Shown here in pieces: positions 50,822 to 64,000 of a stretch of 64,000 bases of DNA. Position 1 is the first letter of the stretch, and each line of letters opens with the position of its first letter. The notes beneath the pieces are model-generated. The model was not told where the DNA came from. It saw nothing but the letters and a program-made list of their open reading frames with translations, and ran no database searches. Both the position numbers and the translations under genes were made by a program. The DNA comes from Latrodectus hesperus (taxonomy: Eukaryota > Arthropoda > Arachnida > Araneae > Theridiidae): positions 54,072,958 to 54,136,957 of the forward strand of contig CM075853.1 of NCBI GenBank assembly GCA_037975125.1, read 5' to 3'.

Positions 50822-51823
50822 TCATTGAAGAATATGCCCTCGCCTATCTTGAATGCTTTGACGACATCGAATTTCCATGATGTCAATTATGTTGTCAGTT
50901 AATAAAATGGGAAGCGAGAACCAGACACGGAGTAAGCTGTTTTCCAGATATATTTCAGACCTTGGAGGGAGACTTGAAACAGCAAATTTTCTATCAAGAT
51001 AGCTATAAGATTCAGATCTGGAGATCAAGCTAGCTACTCCATTCGCTCCAAACCAAGAGCCTCAATATATTCCTTAGCAATACAGTTCAATGTGGTCATG
51101 CGTTATCATCCATTAGTAAGAAATCATTGCCAATTGCATCGGCATATAGGTGCACATATGGATCAAAGATCGCATCCTGATATCTTACATCAGTCACAGT
51201 TCATCCCTCGAACACGTGAGGTCAGTGTGAGCAGGTCAATGAGACCACCAAGTAAGATCCCTGCCTAAATCATTATTCCATCACCGAGGTAACTGTCTTC
51301 CTAAAGTGTTGAATTGATGCTATTTGGTGCTTCGCTCCAAACCAGAACACATCTGGAATCACTCTCCCGTGTAAATCTGGACTCATCTGTAAAATATGCA
51401 GAAGCTCATCGCTGTTTGGTCCACGAAAAGTGTTCTCTTGCCCAAGATAAGCTGGTCTTTCCCTGACAAAGGGTGAGAGACACACACACAAATGGTCGCA
51501 TTGCACCATATGTGCGGATATTTTTCTCTTGATAGTACAGAGTAGTGTACAACATGTTGTGGCACGGATATTTTTTCTCTTTCGAGTCAAAAAGGCTATA
51601 AAACGGCCTTCTGCGAGTGTTGTAGCCCGAGGTCAACTTGAAACATGTCATCTGGACTCAGAAGATTCGGTTTGATATTGATTCCAGAGAAGGTGGACTC
51701 TGGAATCAATATCAAAGCGAGGAACATTAAGATGCTTAGCAGCATTAGCCTGTGACATCCCCATTTCCATCCATCCGGGTCCCGCCACCTTTACGAATCG
51801 GGCAAACGGTTTCTTTCAGTCAT
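50822..51823 (-). pseudogene. Tc1-like transposase relic, arachnid type
   Basis: Near full-length (about 334 codons) but heavily broken. From the N terminus on the - strand: 'GWMEMGMSQANAAKHLNV' (helix-turn-helix), 'TRKRKNIRATTCCTLLC', 'FTDESRF' (first catalytic block), 'LLMDDNA' (second Asp), and a C-terminal end 'IIDIMEIRCRQSIQDRRGH'. At least five frame changes or stops. The first helical region is disrupted by a perfect 19-bp inverted duplication at 51671-51716. The family differs from the 9.1 kb and 61.7 kb elements. No terminal repeats identified. Confidence 0.8.
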
Positions 51824-54180
51824 TGCACTACCTTACTGACTATTTTCAACGAATCTGTTAAAAAAATATGAAAATCAATAAAAGTTACAAGAGTAATTAC
51901 AAAAGCCTTGTTTATGTATTTTTTTTATCTCACTCATATAATATATCTGTTCCTTTCCAACAAAAAAGTGATAGCTAGCATTTTTGCGTAAATTTACATA
52001 AATATGTTATTATTTTTTATATAAATTCTAAATTTTATTATTATTGTCAATTTTTTTTCATGGAATGCTTCGAAAAATAGATTGTTCCTCAACTTTTGCA
52101 GGTCAGTGCATATCTTATTTAGAACATCGTAATATAACAAATTAATCCTGATTAAATTACATGAGTAACAGCTCTGCTTTGTTGAGGTAACGTTTCTCAA
52201 ATTGGGAAACAAAGCCGGGGTGTTTCATAGAGTAAAATGCCAATCTCACGAGCAATTGATGAGAGATGATTAAAAATAGTTTGTGCAATGGAATTGAAAA
52301 CACGAACATTTTAAATAACAATTTTTCTACACTTTTATTAAAGATGCAAATAATAGAAAATTTATTATGGAAAGTATTTGCTGTATAAATCATTATTGCG
52401 GCAGACAGGAATAATCTTTTCTTAACATTACGTTTTCTATAATGAGCCTTTTAGCCTTCTGTTCAACAATTCATGGACTCAATACTAAATCTTTGATGTA
52501 GGTGATTGTAATACTTCGAGCAATAAATTTCTGTCGAAAGAGTCCTCGAGAGTACAAATGGCTCTTAAAGCCACAAAACAAATCAAAAGTTTACTTTTAA
52601 TAAGGATATTTTAAACAAAGATAATGAAATTAAATAATTTGTTTCATTTTCTTTACGATTTTTGTGTACAATTATCGATACCAGACATGTATTTTAACGA
52701 ACAGTTTTAGAAGAAGTACTTTTTCAATTTTCATTTATACTTTATTGTGAGTAACAACTTCATATTGATAAATTTCTTTTAATTTCAGATTTCCGTGAAT
52801 TCTGCGCAAATTATTTAACTAGTAAGTGAAAATAAATAGTAAACATAGAATTATTATTAAGATTTTCATTTGAAGTTTCTCAGAAGGATGTGAGAGAGAA
52901 AATGAGATGCTATCATATATACACTCGGAAAAAAATTAAGGGTTATTCTTTATAAAATCTTCTCTTCTAGTATAGGCAGAAAGAACTCTTGGAAAAAAAT
53001 GAAGTGATATCAATTCTAATCAATCCTTAATGCTCAAAGAGAAGAGCACTATTTCAATTTTTGAGGATTTTTTACAGTGAAATGGCAGTATCATGATTGA
53101 TATTCCAACATTAATGATAAAAATTGACTTATTAAAAAAGTAAAATAATCAAAGATAATTCATTTTAAAATTTATATTTTTTAGAGTAAATTTATTACTA
53201 TTTAGTCAATTTATCTGAAAAATTCAATAATATAAATTTTCAAATGAAAATGTGACCCTCATTAAATCCTAAATATGAATCATTTATATTTGTTTAAACT
53301 CGATTCTTAAATAAATAAATAAAATCGTAATATGAAGAAAAGTTAAAAATTGTCCAGAATATAATGAGAAAAATAATTATTTGATTGATTTTATTTATTA
53401 TACTGTTGTTCATATTCAAATATAATAATAAGCAAATATTATCAAATATTACTGACAAAAATTATTTGAATATTTCAATATTAATTATTTGTAACCATTT
53501 GTATTTTTTGCTACTACTAATCAGCATCTACATTGATCAGAAAATTTTGATGAACATCGACATCCCTTTAAACAAATTAATATCTACTTACACAAGCAGC
53601 AAAATAAGACTTGTTATGAATTTCAAATCCTGTTTCACTAAGTGGAAATACAGAAAGTTAATCATTGTATGCATTGTTAACCTAAACGTTAAACAAACGT
53701 AAATTATGCGATCATTTAAAATACCTTTAATGGAGATCAAAACCAAATCGAAAGTTATCAGATCTCGCAAAAGTAAAATATACTTTGTGGTTAAATCCAT
53801 CCTAATAACTATTTCAAACCATTGGAATTCAGTTGAAATTCTTTGATTACCCTTTGTACATCATTGTTTTGAAGATTTACAGCTTCCATTAAAAAGATAG
53901 CATCATTTTTTTCTAAATCTTACCACGATAGCTTTTTCTTCATCTCGGCTGCACACACAGTGATAAGTAACAAGCATTACTTGTTCTAAATTATTGATTG
54001 AAATGAAATTTAAGACAGGAAAATTAGATACTGCTTTTTATCGCTATGAAACAAATCATAGATTTTTAAGGATAGTAGACACTGTACATTAGGTTTCGCA
54101 AGTGTTACTGAGGAACTATCTTGCCGAAATCACTTTTCTCACACCAATTTTGAACTGTTGGTTTATTTCTCCTCCCATAG
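51824..54180. other. AT-rich non-coding stretch
   Basis: No gene recognised. Ends with the acceptor 'tttctcctcccatag' that leads into the candidate exon at 54181. Confidence 0.5.
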
Positions 54181-54579
54181 ATCAACCCTTTACTTCCGGA
54201 TTGGGAAACCACACTCAAAAGATAATCTGAACGGAAAGGCCAAGTCAGGGTAAGTAACAATTCTTTTTTTTTTTTTAATTTTTGCTCCCCATTGCTTTTT
54301 AGTAATTGTTGTTTTACTGGAGAATTCGATTTCACAACTTTTGTAGCGTACTTTGGTGCGAACAATAATGACATTTTAGCGGATGTTTCTTTCTCTAGCT
54401 TTTATTATTTCTTCTTTTTTTTTCGTAGCCTTACTGTCATGCCTTTCTGGCCCTGCAGACACTGGGCGTCTCACAAATATCGAGTTGCACTATTTGGAAA
54501 TGCTGTGCGTGATGCAGGGGCCCAAAAAGGGAGCCGATGCCCCACTTCGTGCTTGGATACCTTTCCGAAGCGGTACTAA
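54181..54579 (+). CDS. Candidate pair of + strand exons, gene unknown
   Basis: Exon a (54181-54249, 69 bases) sits between a strong acceptor and a strong donor (CAGG|GTAAGT). Only one frame is open, with phase 2 at both ends, giving 'LYFRIGKPHSKDN'. Exon b (54429-54579) follows the acceptor 'tttttttttcgtag'; joining by phase leads into 'LTVMPFWPCRHWASHKY' and on to a TAA at 54577-54579. The alternative frame of exon b ('TNIELHYLEMLCVMQGP') is equally open but cannot be joined to exon a. No family recognised. Splice-site quality is good; coding status is uncertain. Confidence 0.35.
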
Positions 54580-55785
54580 GTGTAGGTGGGGGGTCGACTT
54601 ACGTTATGTTTTTCCTGCCTAGAAATGATCACTAATTGTGTACATCAGCAGAAAAAAAATGTTTATTTCCCAATGAAAACTATCTGAAGTGAAGGTAAAA
54701 AAAGGGGCCTCTATACAATATTTTACCTTGACCTCGTATTATGTTAAAGTATTAATTCAGTTTTTTTTTTCCATGGGAACATGGCCATTTGAGCTGCTGA
54801 AGTATTAAATTTATATGACCCTGGCATACATGGATAATATAGCATTAAGCCCCCACTGTGATGATAAGATTTTTTCTATAAGGATTCAGTTTTACATTTC
54901 TGTTTCGTTGCAAACAATTAAAGTATTAATGGTTCCATATGTTTTGATAATTGCGAAAGTATTTGGGGTTTAAGTGAACGTTGTTCAGATTGGAATATTT
55001 TAACCACTATATTTATATCAACAGTTACTAAAATGTTTTCCTCTAAATATCAATAAAGTAGTGATGGGATTTTTTTATTTTATTTTTTTTACTGATTACA
55101 TAATTATGCAATGAAACTTCTGTTTTAAAATAAAAGAACTTAAATTATATCAAACTTTAATCTCAATAATATTTTTTAGCACGTGGTTCTTTTAAAAATT
55201 CATTCATTACAATGATTATTAAGCTAATATAAATTATTTGTAGTTTTTTATTACCAAAAATATTTGCCTACGATTTCTTTAGTTACTCTTTACTTGTTCA
55301 ACTATAATTTTTTTTACAAAATTGTTTTGTTCGAGATATATAACACTTAGGATATACAATTTACATACCATTGATTGCTGCTGGTATCAAGTCATTTTTT
55401 TCAACTTTTTATTTTTGTATTTAGAAATCTTTTAATTTTATTGAATGCTCTTTGCTAGTTTCAAGGGAGGAAGTACATTTTTGAACTTAACAATTAAGTG
55501 ACGTTATTGTCATTATCTATTTATAACTAATATTAAATGAGATATAGCTTTGACTTTTATGGCAAAACTTCTGCGCTTATTACCATGGAAATGCAATAAT
55601 TAATATCTATCGTTTATAACAAATAGTAAAATATAATAACATAGAATATAGCATTATTATTATAAAAAAACAAATTATTACATTTAATAGAGAAAATATC
55701 ATATGGGCGTGTGAACTTAAATTATGAAAATATGGAGCCGAAACCAATGATGCAATATGGGATATGTGTGGTGTAGATATAATAT
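54580..55785. other. AT-rich stretch
   Basis: Nothing recognised apart from occasional GC-richer fragments. Confidence 0.5.
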
Positions 55786-55990
55786 GTAGCTCGGTTTGAC
55801 TTATTTGTAAGACACTGCTCTTCAGTGGGAAAGGTCTCGGGATGGATTCCAGCCATTGCTCTACAAGAAATGAATGTTGCGCTCTTGCCTTCTACATGTA
55901 CATTTGTTATTGTGTTTGGCTGGGAGTTTCCAAGATTTCTTCCCTTGAGTCTTGTATATATAGTCCACTATCTGTGAAAAGTTGTCCTAT
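55786..55990 (+). repeat. tRNA-derived SINE (family 2)
   Basis: Starts 'tagctcggtttgac', a recognisable A-box region, then 'cactgctcttcagtggg' (anticodon-arm-like hairpin) and 'ctcgggatggattcc' (eroded B box). This is the most complete of the three family 2 heads. The following 130 bases are probably SINE body. Direct copies of 'aactttaggtcgtta' at about 56018 and 56046 lie just beyond. Confidence 0.55.
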
Positions 55991-56249
55991 CAGGCAGCTC
56001 AAGTACACAAATAAATAACTTTAGGTCGTTAGCAACTTTTTTAACAACTTTAGGTCGTTAGGCTTGCCCACTATGCAGTGCGAAAAGTTGTTAGATTGTT
56101 CATTGCTGCTTTAATTGTAATTTACGAAAATTTAAGTGAGTTTGTGGTATTATCATCGAATCACGAGATATGAGACTTAGCATCACTGATATAACAATGA
56201 AATTTAGATTTTGGCGTAATCATTTCACGAACATACCATGAATATCGAC

Positions 56250-57090
56250 TTTCCAGTGAAATATAAAAAATCAGTAATGCAGCCGAAAAAAGACCTTGCA
56301 AAGAATGTGATCATTGACCACTGATGAGAATTCTTAAGCGAAATAGACATACATTTTCTGAAGTTGTTGCTGGTCTCACTGTTGGTTTGTCAACAAATCT
56401 CATTGTAGGAGTTACTTAGTGGATCATCGCTGATATGGACTTTCCAAAAGAAAGCCTACATATGTACTGTTTTTGACCCAAAAACTTTGTGCCTCGAGTG
56501 AGCCATTGCCATTTTACAATCAATGACTATAAAACAGTTTGTCTGGTCTGACATTCTAATCGTACTAGATGGCTGTGCGTATGAGATTATGAAGAAATCC
56601 ACATGAATCTTGTAGGTCAGCAAAAGACTGTTAAAACTAATGAAGTCGTTGTAATGGTATAGGACGTATACAACTGGTGAGGTATAAGATTGCTGATTCA
56701 TCTGGAGACGAATTCGATCGGTAACAGAATGTAAGCATCTTTTGTGATCACCTACTTCTGTGGACGGCCATTGTGTTTTTCAACAGACTTGAACAATACC
56801 AGCATGATAATGTGCCATTCCACATGCCTAGAATTATTTCTAAATTGCTCCAGGACCTTTCTCCTAATTTTAGATATTTCCATTGGCCACCTAATAAGAA
56901 CATTATTGTTTATATCCGAGTTCCTTTCCAAAGTGCCATTCAGAAAAGATTCCTACAACTTAGTCAGAGCTCCAATAGATACATGGACTGCTTTGCAGAA
57001 TTCATGGCGTGTATTGCCTCCAGGATACCTTAAAACATTCGTGGAGCCATGCCACGTTATGATCTCCGAACAATATAGCGTGATTTTAGG
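56250..57090 (+). pseudogene. Tc1-like transposase relic, third family
   Basis: The + strand carries, through several frame changes, 'LETNSIGNRM', 'FNRLEQYQHDNVPFHMPRI' (second catalytic Asp region), 'RYFHWPP', 'FQSAIQKR', 'LWTALQ'-like 'DTWTALQNSWRVLPPGYL' and a tail with 'FVEPCHVM'. These fit the C-terminal two thirds of arthropod Tc1 transposases, in which the acidic residue expected after 'FHWPP' has been lost in this copy. N-terminal remains are faint around 56250-56420. Terminal repeats not found. Confidence 0.78.
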
Positions 57091-58933
57091 TAAATGTACA
57101 TTAGACGTATCAGTTTGTTCGGCACTTGGGTGAATAATTTTTTAATATAAATGCAAGAAACGTGCGTAAATTTGAAATTTTTTAGTTTTGTTTGAATATT
57201 TATTGAAAGTCGTTAAGTGATAGTGACAATGTTTTTACTTGCCAATAAAAAATTTAATAAGCTCTATGGGATAAGGTTTATAAATTGATTTTTTAAATAT
57301 CGAGACTTTATGCACCGATTAAATTATCTAAATCATATACTTGAAAAAGAGAGTTTTTAAAAATTATAACATTTCTTAAGAATAATGTTGATTTTGAAAT
57401 CTTTTTAGTTGAGGAAATTGAATCATTATTTATTTTACGAAAATCATTAATTTTACTTTTTTCATTTCTTTAAAAAAATTCGAAACTTCTTTTTAGTTTT
57501 TATTTTAACTCAAATGTAAACCAACTTTTAGAAAAAAAGATATTAATTGCTCGAATGTATTTTAGACATTTTCTTTTTTTGCTGTTATCCGATCGTATTT
57601 GGCGTAAATTATCATTATAATATTTTATATCTAAAATTTGAAATATTAAATTTTATTTATCAATTCATAGTTAAATACTTTAATATAAGTATAATTTTTA
57701 TTACAGTAACTTTTTTAATTTTTTGTAATGGCAATGCAGTTATATATTTTATGGAAAACCATTTCTTGTTTATGTTTTAATATTTATAGGTTAAAATTCA
57801 AATTACTAACATAAAATTAAATCAATATTAGAATAGAATTTATTTTTCAATTAAATGCGTCCGAAATTATCTACAATAAAATAAATAAATTTAAATATTA
57901 GAAAAAAATTTTCTGAGCTGAGATTTTTTTAACATAAACCTAAAAATTTAAATCATCCTTGACGATTTAAACTAACCCTAAAGTGTATTTTTTTGTTTTG
58001 TCTTTTTGATTTTGTTTTTCCGTCTGTTCTATTGTCAACGTGACAATGACTTGAATCAATGGAAAACGCCTTCTCAAGCCAATGTTTTGGTCTTTATATA
58101 AGAAATCGTTTTATGCAAAAAATGAACTTCGACACTATTCTTAGACATTCGATGGTGAACTTCGCCTTGTTTGCTGGCGCTCGAATGTGATTTGAAAGCA
58201 GGCTGCAAATTCCTAGACAAGTTGGATTTACGACACCATCTCAATATGATTCGACGTGGGTGAAACGTTATCTGACGTCATGGATATTTTAAACCAATGG
58301 GAATCGTAATAAAGTGTTGTAGCCAAGATCTTATGGAACGAAAGAAATAACCACTTTATGGTTAATAAAGCAAAGTAAATAGATAAATAAAACAAATAAA
58401 TAAATAAATAAAATTTCTTTTTGTTTTCAAAATTTTCATTATGACTGAAGAGGAATAAATTTCCTTATTTGATTAATGTGATGATTAAGATCTCCTCAAT
58501 AAATCAAATGAGATTCTTTTGATATCAATCCACTTATGGTTGAAAAAATTGTAAAAATAATCCAATCGTTCCCGCTAAAAAGATTGCATGCTTTAAACCT
58601 TTATTATATTGCCATTTATTAAAAGGTTTATTCTATTTTATGGAAATTTGTAATATAAATGTCCATAAAATATAGAACTGATCAGTATTATTATATTTCA
58701 ATTTATTTGGAATGTGTCGGTTATCTACAGCAATCATTAACACATCATCTATGCAGACAAAAACTGCTAAGAAAAATTCCTGCTCATCAGGAAGAAAATA
58801 ACCCGTCATCGCTTTCGAAATAATTCGCAACATCCAGAAAATCCGAGAGCGAAGACGCAAAACAGTTGATTGAAAAAAAACTCATCGGCGATCGAACAAC
58901 CTTCACATTTCGCTCTCTGCAACTTCATCTCAG
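57091..58933. other. AT-rich stretch with a small island
   Basis: GC rises at about 58020-58330, which includes a TATA-like 'tatataag' and 'tgacgtca' near 58274; possible regulatory DNA. An (AAAT)n run lies at about 58378-58412. Confidence 0.4.
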
Positions 58934-59100
58934 GGTCGAGTCCTTTCTCTCCACCTGAGCGCAAGGTTCCGACGAGCCATCCTCGGCAGTCACGACAGCA
59001 GCGGAAACGATGCAGGACGTCCTCCTGCCGGATACTTCATTAGTTATGAGATCCCGCGAATGAAAGCCTTACTTAGCTTTAAAACGCAAACTAACTGCTG
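58934..59100 (+). CDS. Candidate + strand exon in GC island
   Basis: 167-base segment following 'ctgcaacttcatctcag' and ended by the donor CTG|GTGAGA. Frame 0 is open throughout (55 codons), containing 'HLSARFRRAILGSHD' and 'GYFISYEIPRMKALL'. The opposite strand is also open for 46 codons, a warning that GC-rich DNA alone may explain it. It sits 4.4 kb beyond the candidate exons at 54181-54579, which end in a stop, so they are not one transcript as drawn. Confidence 0.3.
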
Positions 59101-60549
59101 GTGAGAGTTTTCAAATTCAGAAGACGGAGGAAAGAAATATCCTGATTGCTTAGCGACTTTCCTCCTTGAATCAACAACTACTCATCATATGTTTTATCGA
59201 GAAATTTTCCAAATTTGAATTTCTATAAAATGAAAATCATACTACTTTTTTTTAATTAAAAAAACTTATATTACAAGTTATTCGTAAAACGAGCGAAAAT
59301 AATAAAAAGAAAAAAAATGAATTTTTTTTTCTATAGCTAGGAGACTAAATCTTTCTTTTGAAGGTTGATTAAATGGTTAAAAAAATTGATTGACTTATTA
59401 TTCTATAACTATTTGTAACAAATAAAAATTAAATTTAATTTTTCGGATTTTTAAAAAAAGTAGGAATTTTTAGAGTAAGAGATTTTTTCTGTCCTGCTTA
59501 CATCGTATGCAGTGTAACATCAATCTTTCTTTCATGTAAATTCAGTCGTACCCTGAGCATTGTATCTCAGATTGCACACCAGCTGATCAGAGTCAAAATG
59601 TTCCTCGAGTAAAAAACCTCAAAAATCTTTTGTTTCACTTTATAACATCCATGTATCAAAAAAATGCATATTTGATGAGACGTTATAGTTCCAAAGACGA
59701 TGAATTATTTAAGATTTAGTACATCTATGACATTTTTCATTACAAAAATTTGCATAAATTTCATAATACTTTAATGTGGCCTTAGAAAGGCCATCAACAA
59801 AGGTATTTTCATCACCATTTCGCACCAGCAACTTGTAAAATAGTGCAAACGAACGGATGATTATCTTTTATGTTGCACGCAAAATGATAAGTGTTAGAAA
59901 ACCGATTGATATTTTACTATTCTTTGCTAAATTTAAATACTATAAAAAGCAAAATATTCTTTTTAAATAATTAAATATTAATTTCACAGCAAAATATTAA
60001 TTTCACAAAAGATGATAAATGACTCATCTCGATCATTATAATTAAGCTAGTCTTAAATTTATTGAATACCTAAGCTTTACATTTTGTATAGAATATTTTG
60101 TGAATAAGAATAGATTAAATTAAAAATATTAATATAATCCATTTAACAATTTTTTTGATTTTTAAAAGTCACCAAATGGAAAATTTTAAAATAATCTTGA
60201 AACTTTTAATGTTTGGACAGATGGTTCTTAAAAGTTTAATAAAAATGGAGTAACATGTGTGTGTGAAATCACATAAAAAATCAGTGAATCAACTCCGATA
60301 TAAAGTGGATACCATATCATACAATTTTGTCATTAAAGGAATATTATTGTACTTTCCATCACAGAAATTAAATGTTGAATGCACAAAACAAGGCAAATAA
60401 TCAATCTCTTGCTGAGAGCTATAGTTTAGGAAGGTTCTCTTCCTGTTCATTTACTTACATTTCATCAAGTGATAGATTTTTTGCCACAAGTCACTTATCA
60501 AGCAAATAAGTTTTGATATAGTTAATGTATGTTGTAACTCATATGTATA
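59101..60549. other. AT-rich non-coding stretch
   Basis: Nothing recognised. Confidence 0.55.
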
Positions 60550-60734
<185 letters not shown>

Positions 60735-60939
60735 CTTTTCTTATTTCTTGATTCACATTTCAGAAAAATAATATTGGATACTGTAAAGAAAGGGATAAAA
60801 AATCTACATATCCTGTTTAACTTTCTAAGGTTTCTGCATTCAAGTTAAAAATAAAAATAAAAAAGGAAAAATAATATTAAAATATTTTTCTATTTGCAAT
60901 CATTGCAGCTTTCTATAACCCATCAATATATATTCCCCA

Positions 60940-61250
60940 ACTTCAAAATAATACTAACTTGAAAAAAAATATTTCCCACAAATTGTTGACGTTTGCTGTT
61001 GCTTTCGATGTTTCATTTCCCAAAATAACCGAGCATAACGTGACTGAGGAGGTCTCCTTCAGTGACGTCCTCGATAAACACGGCGTTGGCAAACAAGTCC
61101 GCGGAATCCGGGAACTTTTCAGAAAGTTATTAAACAGCATCACATATTGAATTTCCGCAAGAGGCCGATCTATAAACACTCACACAAAACTTTATACTCG
61201 GAAAGTCATGTGGTTGCCGTGACATCACTGCCAAGAAGCATTTTTTCCCG
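60940..61250. other. GC-richer island with a 63-codon + strand frame
   Basis: The + strand frame 60959-61150 becomes GC-rich at third positions from 'TEHNVTEEVSFSDVLDKHG' to 'GIRELFRKLL' before a TGA. A - strand frame overlaps it. No splice donor or family match; could be a terminal exon or regulatory DNA. Confidence 0.25.
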
Positions 61251-62986
<1,736 letters not shown>

Positions 62987-64000
62987 ATTATAAAAATATT
63001 TTTTCTTATATTACAGGAAGTAAAAATAATTAATTAGGTTGCTGGTTTTGAAAAGTCAACGTTAAGAACACTTACAAATTTGACCAAATTGTTTTCTATC
63101 AGATTTTGTCATTTCTATTAGCTTTCATAATATTATTTTTATTTCTAATAACAAATTTTGTTACCAGAATACTCACTCCAAATCTATATTTCACGAAGTG
63201 AATGAAACAAAAACTTCCTCCTCAAAATATAATTTTTTATGAATAATTCGCTGGTATATTTTATGAATTATTACATTTTTAAATTAAAATAATAATAAAA
63301 AAAATACTTAATTGCCTTAAAATTTGCATGGGTTCTAGAATTCTATTTTGCTCTAAAACTTATTTTCTTAAATGCAAATAAAGAAGTTTTTTATATAGTA
63401 AGTTATCAGAGATTGGACCTTAATTTTTCGAAATATTTAAAAACCCTCAATCTTTAAGCGTAATCTCATTTGTGTTATTTCAGATCATTCTTGTCTTTTT
63501 TTTTTTTTTTTTGATTATTGATATAACATATGTTAGATAGAATGATTTTTATACAGTGATATATCGAAGGAAATTGTTGCAAACATATTTTCAGCTAACA
63601 ATAATTGATACAATTTCTACAATTTTTTTTCATGCATTTCAATTTAATCTTTTTATGGATTTTCAATACAATAAAAAATATGCATACTTATTTTGCAATA
63701 CCTTGAAAAGAAATATGAAAATTGATACCAAACTCTGTGTCACATTATGACGCACCAATTTATAGGAGTTATGAAATATCTTCAAAATAAATATTTAAGA
63801 AAGTTGTTAATAAAAATAATTAGCGAAATTAAAACCAATCATGCTCAAAGTTGTTTCAAACACTGATATCAGAATCTCTGTATGGATTACTTTTGTAAGC
63901 AGCCCCATTATTTTCCCCATTAATTCCACAAGGCTTTGCAATTTTTCTCCAGCATCATCTTAAGCTGAAGACGAATGACCTTTGAATGTTATCAACAGAG
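62987..64000. other. AT-rich non-coding stretch
   Basis: No gene or element recognised; a poly-T run lies at about 63497-63512. Confidence 0.55.

Overview
The window looks like a chromosome segment from an arachnid, most likely a spider. It is very AT-rich, genes are sparse, long (TA)n arrays recur, relics of several Tc1/mariner families are present, and the one clear host gene is an intronless SoxC-type HMG-box transcription factor. The species call is inference from element style and gene structure, not from a marker gene.

Left end (1-5633): part of a Polinton/Maverick DNA transposon. On the + strand are the 3' end of an adenain-like cysteine protease, an A32-type packaging ATPase, a small basic protein and an unidentified 197-residue protein. 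Convergent on the - strand is a protein-primed family B DNA polymerase split by at least five short introns and carrying three reading-frame breaks. The element runs off the left edge (integrase and capsid genes not seen) and into a 500-N assembly gap at 5634-6133, so sequence to the right may not be truly adjacent.

6134-17100: AT-rich DNA with an old SINE-like pair, a complete but dead Tc1 element with long IR/DR-type ends (9128-10777), then the SoxC gene (16778-15657, - strand) with a GC-richer promoter holding a perfect CRE and a CCAAT box, and a probable 1.5 kb 3' UTR.

17100-64000: gene-poor DNA. It holds an unidentified decayed pseudogene (about 28640-29680), a deleted hAT element with a perfect 8-bp target duplication (31479-32202), a LINE 3' fragment (40440-40640), tRNA-like SINE heads, four more Tc1 relics (46.7, 51, 56.5 and 62 kb), and about ten GC-richer islands. 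Some islands contain splice-flanked open segments that look like short exons in large introns: 33379-33468, 39061-39168 and 44457-44837 on the - strand, 54181-54579 and 58934-59100 on the + strand. Others look like promoters or enhancers. No complete second host gene can be assembled from this window.

Nothing here is clearly a new system. The points most worth checking are the spliced Polinton polymerase, the unidentified short exons, the unidentified pseudogene and the island array beside SoxC.
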